Assembly: GCA_000155435.1 (NCBI GenBank)
Contig: DS990262.1
Location: 392,347-456,346 of the forward strand
Origin: Clostridiales bacterium 1_7_47FAA
Lineage (GTDB): Bacteria > Bacillota > Clostridia > Lachnospirales > Lachnospiraceae
DNA: 64,000 nucleotides
Direction of reading: 5' to 3'
This document shows positions 1-6,918 of the stretch, piece after piece. The notes under the pieces are model-generated. The model made no database searches. It worked only from the letters and a program-made list of their open reading frames with translations, and was not told the origin of the DNA. The position numbers were made by a program, and so were the translations under genes. Positions within the stretch are counted from its first letter, which is position 1. Each line of letters opens with the position of its first letter.

Positions 1-65
1 AAAGCAGGCTGTCCGGCTGATGTAAAGCAATACTCAGCCACGCTCTGAAGGAAAGGAAGGATTAT
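1..65 (+). other. Left-edge segment, possible 3' end of an upstream gene
   Basis: The first bases can be read as the tail of a gene entering from the left, with a TAA at 23-25 in frame 2 or a TGA at 46-48 in frame 1. Too little is visible to choose a frame or name a product. A ribosome site (AAGGAAGG, near 53-60) follows and serves the gene starting at 66. Confidence 0.2.
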
Positions 66-551
66 ATGGAGGATAGGGAGATAATGAATGGTAATGGAAT
101 GAAAAAAGAGACAGGCGGACAGGACAGTCCACAGTGTGGAACTGCCAATCAGCAGTGTGGAACCGTCAATCCGCAGTGTGGAACTGCCAATCAGCAGTGT
201 GGAACCGCCAATCCGCAGTGTGGAACCATCAATACGCAGAGTGGCACCGCCAGTCCGCAGCGTGGCACCACCGGTCTGCTGGAAGACCTGGCCGCGGGTC
301 TTGAGTGCATGTACCTGTCAGACCTCAGGTACGGGTACAGCCAGTCTGTCTTGCGTTTCGTGCTGCCCCACATGGATCCGGGGAAGTACAGTACCGGGGA
401 ATGGAACCAGGCGGCCGGATATATCATGGGAACAGCCTGCGCCTATCCGGACGGCGGGGCGGCGAGGGAAGCCCTTGTGGCATTTTCAAGGAAAAAGGCT
501 GATGACGGGATGTACGGGAGCCGGGAGGACTGGTATGGAAACAGGGACTGA
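66..551 (+). CDS. Hypothetical protein with seven 7-residue QCGTANQ-type repeats
   Basis: I do not recognise a family. The 161-residue protein has a polar N-terminus, then seven tandem copies of a 7-residue unit of the type QCGTANQ (residues 23-71, five of the copies keeping a Cys), and then a non-repetitive C-terminal part of about 90 residues (LLEDLAAGLECMYLSDLRYG onward) that looks globular. No signal peptide or membrane segment is visible. The start at 66 has a good ribosome site. The end overlaps the next gene by 17 bp, so the two are probably co-translated. Which part carries the function is unknown; the repeats look like an in-frame minisatellite added to an otherwise ordinary protein. 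Confidence 0.6.
   Translation: MEDREIMNGNGMKKETGGQDSPQCGTANQQCGTVNPQCGTANQQCGTANPQCGTINTQSGTASPQRGTTGLLEDLAAGLECMYLSDLRYGYSQSVLRFVLPHMDPGKYSTGEWNQAAGYIMGTACAYPDGGAAREALVAFSRKKADDGMYGSREDWYGNRD
132..278 (+). repeat. Seven tandem 21-bp units inside the coding sequence
   Basis: Seven consecutive 21-bp units start with CAGTGTGGAAC or a close variant and are in frame with the gene at 66-551. The first four or five are nearly identical and the last two have diverged (Cys becomes Ser, then Arg), as expected for a minisatellite that degenerates at one edge. There is no spacer between units, so this is not a CRISPR array. Confidence 0.85.
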
Positions 552-804
552 TAGAATCCAGGTGTGCGTCCGGCTCAAAACAAATGAGGAGGACAGCCTG
601 TGCGGGATTGCCTCTGTCAGGATATGTGACGGGATTACCATCTGCGGCATCAGGATTTATTACTGCAGGGAGAGATTGAGTGTGGTTTATCCATACCTGG
701 TAAATGGAAAGAAAAGGCTTCCGGTCCTGGTGCTTGGCAAAACGGCGAAGGAACGGCTGACAGCCCTGATTCTGGACGCGTATGAATATGAGCGCCTTAA
801 ATGA
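535..804 (+). CDS. SpoVG-like septation/RNA-binding family protein (divergent)
   Basis: This 89-residue protein is read from an ATG at 535 inside the end of the preceding gene, in a different frame. Its layout resembles SpoVG: an N-terminal strand (IQVCVRLK), a second strand pair (CGIASVRICDGITICGIRIYY), a basic loop with YLVNGKKRLP, and a C-terminal helix (AKERLTALILDAYEYERL). SpoVG proteins are about 85-100 residues with the same order and bind nucleic acid. The match is by eye and divergent: the usual SpoVG phrase around MPSRK is replaced by YPYLVNGKK. The same frame stays open upstream to 136 only because the 21-bp repeats lack stops in it. The family call is moderate; the gene call is stronger. 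Confidence 0.55.
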   Translation: METGTDRIQVCVRLKTNEEDSLCGIASVRICDGITICGIRIYYCRERLSVVYPYLVNGKKRLPVLVLGKTAKERLTALILDAYEYERLK

Positions 805-912
805 TATGGATGCCCCAAATACCATGAATACCCCAAATAAGGGATAGACATGCCAAAATTCTTCGATTCAATGGTTAATTTGTGTGAAATACATCTTATT
901 TCCTCAAAACAC

Positions 913-940
913 TTGCAAAATCGTGAAAGTTAATTAAAAT
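913..940 (+). promoter_or_regulatory. Candidate promoter for hisS-aspS
   Basis: TTGCAA at 913-918 and TAAAAT at 935-940 are separated by 16 bp in an AT-rich 174-bp gap. The gap has no T-box-like specifier stem or GGTGG-type element, so aminoacyl-tRNA control of hisS by a T-box is not supported. Confidence 0.4.
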
Positions 941-984
941 ATATGTATTGACTAAAATCAGAACGATAGAATGGGAGAATGCAT

Positions 985-2250
985 ATGGCATTGGCGAAGA
1001 AACCGGTTACCGGAATGAAGGATATCACTCCTGCGGAAATGCAGATCCGCGAATATGTGATGAATCAGATTAAGGAGACATACAGGGGATTTGGGTTTTC
1101 ACAGATAGAGACTCCCTGCGTGGAACATATAGAGAACCTGACCAGCAAGCAGGGCGGGGATAATGAGAAGCTTATCTTCAAGATCCTGAAAAGGGGGGAC
1201 AAGCTGAACCTGGAAGCCGCCGGGGGCGAGAATGACCTGACGGACAGCGGGCTGCGCTATGACCTGACCCTTCCTCTTTCGCGCTATTATGCGAACAATG
1301 CGGCGAATCTGCCAAAGCCCTTTAAGGCATTGCAGATGGGCAGCGTATGGCGCGCCGACAAGCCCCAGAGAGGGCGTTTCCGCCAGTTTGTCCAGTGCGA
1401 TATCGATATCCTGGGCGATGCCACCAGCCTTGCTGAGATAGAACTGATCCTGGCCACCACCACGGCCCTGGGTAAGATCTGCCCGGACAATGGATTCACG
1501 GTGAGGATTAACGACAGGGAAATCCTGCGCGGCATGGCGCTGTTTTGCGGGTTCCCGGAGGAATCCATGGACCAGGTATTCATTATCCTGGACAAGATGG
1601 ATAAGATTGGCTTTGAGGGCGTGGAAAAGGAACTTCTGGAATCGGGATACCGGAAGGAAAGTGTTGACACATATCTGGACATGCTTAAGAATGTCACAAA
1701 GGACGCAGCAGGTGTGCGGGCGCTGGGCGACAGGCTTAAGGAAATCATGCCGTTGGAGGTAAGTGAGAACCTGGCCCACATCATGGATACGGTCACTGAG
1801 GTGGCGGAAGCTGAGTTCGGACTGGAATTCGACCCCACCCTGGTACGCGGGATGTCCTACTATACAGGAACCATTTTCGAGGTATCCATGGAAGGCTTTG
1901 GCGGCTCTGTTGCCGGAGGGGGACGGTATGATAAGATGATTGGCAAGTTCACGGGCATGGAGACACCGGCCTGCGGGTTTTCCATTGGATTCGAGCGTAT
2001 TGTAACCATTCTTCTGGATAATGGGTTTGAAGTGCCGGGCGCATCGGATAAGAAAGCATTCCTCTTTGAAAAGGGTGTGGACAGCGCTGCATTGGCCGGT
2101 GTGATCCGTGAAGCCATGGCAGAGCGGAGAAAAGGCGTCCAGGTCCTGGTTGCCCAGATGAATAAGAATAAGAAGTTCCAGAAGGAACAGCTTAGTAAAG
2201 AGGGATACACTGACTTTAAGGAATTCTACAAGGAAAGCCTGAAGAAATAA
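985..2250 (+). CDS. hisS: Histidyl-tRNA synthetase
   Basis: It attaches histidine to tRNA-His in the cytoplasm. The sequence shows the class II core: motif 2 around QMGSVWRADKPQRGRFRQF, the histidine-specific stretch LVRGMSYYTGTIFEV, and a glycine-rich motif 3 region (CGFSIGFERI), followed by a short anticodon-binding domain. At 421 residues it has the usual bacterial length. I place the start at 985 rather than the in-frame ATG at 979 because GGGAG at 973-977 is correctly spaced only for 985. aspS follows after 15 bp and is certainly co-transcribed. Confidence 0.95.
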   Translation: MALAKKPVTGMKDITPAEMQIREYVMNQIKETYRGFGFSQIETPCVEHIENLTSKQGGDNEKLIFKILKRGDKLNLEAAGGENDLTDSGLRYDLTLPLSRYYANNAANLPKPFKALQMGSVWRADKPQRGRFRQFVQCDIDILGDATSLAEIELILATTTALGKICPDNGFTVRINDREILRGMALFCGFPEESMDQVFIILDKMDKIGFEGVEKELLESGYRKESVDTYLDMLKNVTKDAAGVRALGDRLKEIMPLEVSENLAHIMDTVTEVAEAEFGLEFDPTLVRGMSYYTGTIFEVSMEGFGGSVAGGGRYDKMIGKFTGMETPACGFSIGFERIVTILLDNGFEVPGASDKKAFLFEKGVDSAALAGVIREAMAERRKGVQVLVAQMNKNKKFQKEQLSKEGYTDFKEFYKESLKK

Positions 2251-2265
2251 AAAGGAGATAAAATC

Positions 2266-4074
2266 ATGGCAGAATCAATGATGGGTTTAAAGCGGACCCA
2301 CAGATGTACAGAAGTAACAACCGCTGATATCGGCCAGGAAGTGACCGTTATGGGATGGATCCAGAAGAGCAGGAATAAGGGCGGGATCATATTCGTGGAT
2401 TTACGCGACCGTTCCGGTATCCTGCAGATCATATTCGAAGAGAGTGACTGCGGTGCAGAAAACTTTGCAAAGGCAGAGAAGCTGAGAAGCGAGTTCGTGG
2501 TTGCCGTCACTGGCCGTGTGGAAGCGCGTTCCGGCGCTGTTAATGAAAACCTGGCCACGGGCGCCATTGAAGTAAGGGCGCACTCCATGAGGGTGCTGGC
2601 AGAGTCTGAGACACCGCCTTTCCCCATTGAGGAAAATTCTAAGACCAAGGAGGAGCTTCGCCTTAAGTACCGTTTCCTGGATCTTAGAAGACCGGATCTC
2701 CAGAGAAACCTGATTACCAGAAGCAGGGTGGCAACCCTTACCAGGGCATTCCTGGCAGAGGAAGGATTTCTTGAGATTGAGACACCGACCCTGATTAAGA
2801 GCACGCCTGAGGGCGCCCGCGACTATCTGGTGCCAAGCCGCGTGCATCCGGGTTCCTTTTATGCGCTCCCCCAGTCACCCCAGCTGTTTAAGCAGCTGTT
2901 GATGTGTTCCGGCTATGACCGTTATTTCCAGCTGGCACGGTGCTACAGGGATGAGGATCTGAGGGCGGACCGCCAGCCTGAGTTTACACAGATTGACATG
3001 GAGCTTTCCTTTGTGGATGTGGATGATGTGCTGGATGTGAACGAGCGTCTTTTACAGAAGCTGTTCAAGGAAATCTGTAACTTTGACGTACAGCTGCCTA
3101 TTCAGCGCATGACCTGGAGGGAGGCCATGGACCGCTATGGCTCTGATAAGCCGGACCTGCGTTTTGGCATGGAGCTTAAGAATGTGTCCCAGGTTGTGAA
3201 GGACTGTGAATTTGTAGTGTTTAAGGGCGCTCTGGAGAACGGCGGTTCCGTCCGCGGCATTAACGCAGAGGGACAGGGCCATATGCCAAGGAAGAAGATT
3301 GACGCCCTGGTGGAGTATGCCAAGGGATTCGGTGCCAGGGGCCTTGCCTATGTGGCGATTGCAGAGGACGGTTCCTTTAAGTCCTCCTTTGCCAAGTTCA
3401 TGAAGGATGAGGAGATGAAGGCCCTGATTGCCGCCATGGACGGAAAGCCAGGCGACCTGCTGCTGTTTGCGGCTGACAGGGATAAGGTTGTATTTGATGT
3501 GCTGGGCAACCTGCGTCTGGAGCTGGCAAGACAGCTGGGCCTGTTAAAGAAGGATGACTTTAAGTTCCTTTGGGTAACGGAGTTCCCGTTACTTGAATAT
3601 TCAGAAGAGGAAGACCGCTATGTGGCCATGCACCATCCATTTACCATGCCCATGGATGAGGATATACAGTATATTGATACGGATCCGGGACGTGTGCGCG
3701 CCAAGGCTTATGATATCGTGCTGAACGGTGTTGAGATGGGCGGAGGTTCTGTCCGTATCCATCAGGCGGATATCCAGTCCAAGATGTTTGAGGTGCTGGG
3801 CTTTACGCCGGAGCGCGCCAATGAGCAGTTCGGTTTCCTGTTAAGCGCATTTAAGTACGGTGTGCCGCCCCACGCCGGCCTGGCTTACGGCCTGGACCGC
3901 GTTGTCATGCTGATGGTGGGCGCTGACAGTATCCGTGACGTTATCGCATTCCCTAAGGTTAAGGACGCATCCTGCCTTATGACGGAAGCGCCGGGCGAGG
4001 TGGATGAGAAGCAGCTTCAGGAGCTGGGGATTGAGATTGCGGCTGAGGAAGCTGTCGGGGTGGAACCAAAATGA
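2266..4074 (+). CDS. aspS: Aspartyl-tRNA synthetase
   Basis: It charges tRNA-Asp (or Asp/Asn in non-discriminating versions). The 602-residue protein has the bacterial order: an N-terminal OB-fold anticodon-binding domain (TVMGWIQKSRNKGG), class II motif 2 (RCYRDEDLRADRQPEFTQID), the bacterial GAD insert in the middle, and motif 3 (GLAYGLDRVVMLM). A strong AAAGGAG site precedes the ATG. Its last bases overlap the next start in an ATGA arrangement. Whether it is discriminating cannot be decided here, because no gatCAB or asnS lies in the window. Confidence 0.96.
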   Translation: MAESMMGLKRTHRCTEVTTADIGQEVTVMGWIQKSRNKGGIIFVDLRDRSGILQIIFEESDCGAENFAKAEKLRSEFVVAVTGRVEARSGAVNENLATGAIEVRAHSMRVLAESETPPFPIEENSKTKEELRLKYRFLDLRRPDLQRNLITRSRVATLTRAFLAEEGFLEIETPTLIKSTPEGARDYLVPSRVHPGSFYALPQSPQLFKQLLMCSGYDRYFQLARCYRDEDLRADRQPEFTQIDMELSFVDVDDVLDVNERLLQKLFKEICNFDVQLPIQRMTWREAMDRYGSDKPDLRFGMELKNVSQVVKDCEFVVFKGALENGGSVRGINAEGQGHMPRKKIDALVEYAKGFGARGLAYVAIAEDGSFKSSFAKFMKDEEMKALIAAMDGKPGDLLLFAADRDKVVFDVLGNLRLELARQLGLLKKDDFKFLWVTEFPLLEYSEEEDRYVAMHHPFTMPMDEDIQYIDTDPGRVRAKAYDIVLNGVEMGGGSVRIHQADIQSKMFEVLGFTPERANEQFGFLLSAFKYGVPPHAGLAYGLDRVVMLMVGADSIRDVIAFPKVKDASCLMTEAPGEVDEKQLQELGIEIAAEEAVGVEPK

Positions 4075-4478
4075 GATTAGGGGCAATCGTATTAGATAGT
4101 GATAATATTGAAGAGTTGTCTGATTTTTACGCAGCAATGTTAGGGTGGACAAAAAGCAGCCAGATTCAAGATGGAGAAAAGTGGATTACTGTAACAAAAG
4201 AGGATTACAGTGAAACGCCCTTATTATTTCAAGAAAACCCTGAATATAAAAAACCAAAATGGCCGTCAACCAAAGAAGAGCAGCAGCAGATGATACATTT
4301 GGATTTTTATGTCCGCATGGATGAATATGAAAGTAAAATAGAACATGCAGTTAAGTGCGGGGCAAACATGATGGAATGTCAATTTTCAGATAGCTGGAAA
4401 GTAATGACGGATATTTCAGGCCATCCCTTTTGCATGATTCCAATACCAGACGATATATATGAACAGAGGTATGGTTAA
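4071..4478 (+). CDS. VOC-fold (glyoxalase/bleomycin-resistance-like) protein
   Basis: This 135-residue protein begins MRLGAIVLDSDNIEELSDFY and ends GHPFCMIPIP, the usual frame of a single VOC module (paired beta-alpha-beta-beta-beta units) such as small glyoxalase/dioxygenase-superfamily proteins. The substrate cannot be told. The start overlaps the aspS stop by 4 bp (ATGA), implying coupled translation, yet the codon use is clearly more AT-rich than hisS and aspS. A long hairpin terminator follows. The sharp composition change at the aspS stop suggests it was acquired and landed in the operon, which is inference. Confidence 0.75.
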   Translation: MRLGAIVLDSDNIEELSDFYAAMLGWTKSSQIQDGEKWITVTKEDYSETPLLFQENPEYKKPKWPSTKEEQQQMIHLDFYVRMDEYESKIEHAVKCGANMMECQFSDSWKVMTDISGHPFCMIPIPDDIYEQRYG

Positions 4479-4502
4479 ATCAGCAGCACAGACAATGAAA
4501 TG

Positions 4503-4555
4503 AAGATGAGAATGTCCACAGGGACAGGCAATGCGCCTGTGGACATTCTCATTTT
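4503..4555. terminator. Bidirectional intrinsic terminator
   Basis: A 15-bp perfect stem (4508-4522 with 4536-4550), extended by further A-T and G-U pairs to about 20 bp, has a 13-nt loop and T-rich flanks. It sits between the rightward hisS-aspS-VOC operon and the leftward regulator, so it can end transcripts from both sides. Confidence 0.85.
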
Positions 4556-4660
4556 ACTTTTAAATATCCTGTTGTCCGGATTGGTATATGCTACCTCAGC
4601 CTGCCGCTGCCATCCACATAATAGCCGTCCGGCGTCTGCCGGTCTGCATACATGGCGCTG

Positions 4661-6652
4661 CTACCCACGGCTTATGAGGATTCCCAGTTCCGTGGCCTCA
4701 CATCCGCCCCTGGTGCGGTGGACCTTGATATATCCTGCATCCGCCAGCTTCCTTAAGACCGTGCGGATCTTTCCCTCCGTCAGGCTGACGCCCTGTTTCC
4801 TCAGCTGCTCCATGACCGTGCTGCGGCCGATGCGGGGATGGGAGATGATCAGGGAGAGGATATGTTTTTCTGTCACGTCAAGGGAGGTCTGGCGGCTCAG
4901 TATCTGGTTCAATATGTAGCCGGGCAGGTCGCCCAGGGGGATGGGTTCACGCTGGTAGATGCATGAGAAGTAATTGCTCAGGTTGTGTATCTCCTGTGCG
5001 TTGCCCGGCCAGTCGTACTGCTTCAGGAAGGCTGTCAGGTTGCCTGTCAGCACGTCCTCCATGACAAGGGACGGGTCCTTGAAGGCGTCCCTTAGGAAAT
5101 TATTCAGCAGGAGGGGGATATCGTCCCTGCGCTGCCGGATCGGCACCGTATTCAGGGAAAATGTGTTCAGAAGGAAGAACAGGTCATCTAAAAAACGCCC
5201 CTCCAGCACCAGGCTGTATAAATCCGTGGTAGTGGTTGCTATCATCCGCACATCCAATGACAACGGCCCGGAACTGCCGATCGGCATATAATATCCGTTC
5301 TGAAGCACGTTCAGCAGCAGCTGCTGCGTCTGCAGGGCAGTGTGCTGGATTCCGTTAATAAGCAGTGTCCCACGGCATGCGGCCTGGAAGGCCCCCATAT
5401 GCCGCCTGGTCCCAAGGGATGCATTTTCCTCAGTCCCCAAAAGCTCCGCCTCAATGCCGGATGGATTCAGGGATGAGAAGTTCAGGGAAATGAAAGGTCC
5501 GTCATGCCGTCTTGAATTGCGGTGGATGGCCTGGGCCAGCATTTCCTTTTCCGTGCCGCTTTCCCCCTGGATGATGACCGGGAAATCATTGAGGGATATC
5601 CTGCGGGCCGTGTCAAGAAGGTGGGACTGGGTAGGGTTCCTGGTAATCATGTTGTTGAAGTCATACAAGGGCCTGGCGCGGAACGGGAAGGCGGTTCCCG
5701 AGGACCCGGACGCCTGCTCCTCACAGACGGAGGCATGCATCAGGTATAACTCGGCCTTGGGATTCAGGCTGAACTTCTGGAACCACAGGCGTATGCGCCC
5801 GTGCCCCGGCTGGCTGATGATGGTTTCCCTTGTGTTGGGGAAATCGTAATCAATCCCGTAGGAACGCAAAAGCGCACAGAAATCACAGCCGGACAGGTTC
5901 TTCTCCTTAAATCCTGTCAGCTTGCGGAAGGGCTGGTTCACCATCTTGATCATCCCGCTTTCATCCAGAAGGCAGAATCCTTCGGATACATTGTCAAGGA
6001 TCATCTGGGTAATCTGTTTCATATCCAGGGCGTGGCTCAGCTGCTGGTTGGAGAGCTTTAATACCTGTACGATGTGGCTCATATAATTCCTGGTCACCTC
6101 GTCGGCCAGGCTGGTGGGCAGATGGAAGCAGGCAATGATTTCGTTGATGGTGGAGATATCCACTACCCGGTTGCCGATGTCGATGACCGTGGTGAGGGTG
6201 GAAGGAACCAGGTGCAGCTCCCCGGGGGTAACCCCGTAATGGATACTCTCATCCGGGTTGGTGCAGCCAGGATACCAGGGAAGGAAATGGTATTGGGAGA
6301 AACCGAATTCCTGGAGCTGTAATATGACCTCGTCCGCGTTGTTTTCCGTATCATTGATCAGATAGACGGAGGAGCCGGGAGGAATCTGGAGGATCTTGTG
6401 AAGATAGGTATGGTTGAACGTGCGCATGCAGACCAGCTGGTATACATGTTCAGGAATCGGATAAGGCAGATTATCCTTTATGTTTTCCGTGGAAAGCAGG
6501 ATACAGTCCGCATGGTCCAGGATCTCGGGGGTGATATCAGCTCCCCTGGCGGACTGGATGGTCAGGTACTGGTTAAAAATAGAGGACAGATAGGACGAGA
6601 TTCCTATTTTTGCCACCGGATTGTTGGTTAATATCAGTAATTTCTTTTTCAT
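4661..6652 (-). CDS. Sigma-54-activator-like regulator with inactivated AAA+ motifs
   Basis: The 663-residue protein has an N-terminal sensory part (1-200) resembling PrpR-type domains, a PAS-like domain (about 215-300), a sigma-54 activator AAA+ domain (about 330-565), and a C-terminal winged helix (590-663) in place of the usual Fis-type HTH. Key residues are lost. Walker A reads GESGTEKE (363-370, Gly368 becomes Glu). Walker B reads GTLLINGI (428-435, with Asn and Gly where the family has Asp and Glu). The GAFTGA loop that contacts sigma-54 is absent (around 406-415). WPGNAQE replaces WPGNVRE. It is therefore unlikely to hydrolyse ATP or remodel sigma-54 polymerase and probably acts as an ordinary DNA-binding regulator. 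It lies divergent to the peptide importer operon, its likely target. Confidence 0.8.
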   Translation of the reverse strand: MKKKLLILTNNPVAKIGISSYLSSIFNQYLTIQSARGADITPEILDHADCILLSTENIKDNLPYPIPEHVYQLVCMRTFNHTYLHKILQIPPGSSVYLINDTENNADEVILQLQEFGFSQYHFLPWYPGCTNPDESIHYGVTPGELHLVPSTLTTVIDIGNRVVDISTINEIIACFHLPTSLADEVTRNYMSHIVQVLKLSNQQLSHALDMKQITQMILDNVSEGFCLLDESGMIKMVNQPFRKLTGFKEKNLSGCDFCALLRSYGIDYDFPNTRETIISQPGHGRIRLWFQKFSLNPKAELYLMHASVCEEQASGSSGTAFPFRARPLYDFNNMITRNPTQSHLLDTARRISLNDFPVIIQGESGTEKEMLAQAIHRNSRRHDGPFISLNFSSLNPSGIEAELLGTEENASLGTRRHMGAFQAACRGTLLINGIQHTALQTQQLLLNVLQNGYYMPIGSSGPLSLDVRMIATTTTDLYSLVLEGRFLDDLFFLLNTFSLNTVPIRQRRDDIPLLLNNFLRDAFKDPSLVMEDVLTGNLTAFLKQYDWPGNAQEIHNLSNYFSCIYQREPIPLGDLPGYILNQILSRQTSLDVTEKHILSLIISHPRIGRSTVMEQLRKQGVSLTEGKIRTVLRKLADAGYIKVHRTRGGCEATELGILISRG

Positions 6653-6668
6653 GCAAATGCCTCCTGTA

Positions 6669-6714
6669 TATTAGGTTGATTATATCCTATAAAAATAATT
6701 TAAACAACCTAATA
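6669..6714 (-). promoter_or_regulatory. Promoter of the degenerate regulator bracketed by a perfect inverted repeat
   Basis: On the minus strand TTGTTT (6702-6707) and TATAAT (6679-6684) are 17 bp apart. A perfect 10-bp inverted repeat, TATTAGGTTG at 6669-6678 and CAACCTAATA at 6705-6714, flanks this promoter, with one arm overlapping the -35 box. This is the geometry of an operator, probably for autoregulation by the adjacent gene (inference). Confidence 0.65.
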
Positions 6715-6767
6715 CGTTAATAAAATAAGAAATACAGGAAAGTAATAAGGTTTTTATCCCATAGGAT

Positions 6768-6796
6768 TTGACAGCGGTACGTTAATTCATTAAAAT
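6768..6796 (+). promoter_or_regulatory. Sigma-A promoter upstream of the first peptide importer
   Basis: TTGACA at 6768-6773 and TAAAAT at 6791-6796 are separated by exactly 17 bp. Transcription would start near 6803, at the first base of the hairpin described next. Confidence 0.7.
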
Positions 6797-6802
6797 TTAA
6801 GG

Positions 6803-6851
6803 AAAGCAAGGCGCTTTTTCGTACGATGCAGGTGCGCCCTTGCTTTTTCTT
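6803..6851 (+). terminator. Leader terminator/attenuator hairpin before the peptide-binding protein
   Basis: AAAGCAAGGCGC (6803-6814) pairs with GCGCCCTTGCTTT (6834-6846) with one bulged base, followed by a T-rich run. It is oriented as a plus-strand intrinsic terminator and sits between the 6768 promoter and the gene at 6919, so it may set basal expression or yield a short RNA. Confidence 0.65.
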
Positions 6852-6918
6852 TATCATCAGGAAGTGATGGGGATAGGAAGAAAGGGCAGTTGATTTTAAG
6901 AGAAGGAGGAGTATTAGA

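Noticed and set aside
132-278. CRISPR-like periodicity
   Set aside because: Units are contiguous with no spacers, in frame and translated; no cas genes nearby.
136-534. A 222-codon open frame spanning the repeats and fused to the SpoVG-like gene
   Set aside because: The upstream half is just the alternative frame of the 21-bp repeats (Ser-Val-Glu-Pro type); the natural start for the SpoVG-like part is the ATG at 535 and the frame at 66 has the ribosome site.
805-978. T-box riboswitch before hisS-aspS
   Set aside because: The gap is only 174 bp, AT-rich, with no GGTGG element and no terminator/antiterminator pair.
6831-6843. Sigma-54 (-24/-12) promoter upstream of the first importer
   Set aside because: A GG and a GC pair are 9 bp apart instead of the required 10 and lie inside the terminator stem; the adjacent regulator also lacks the sigma-54 contact loop.
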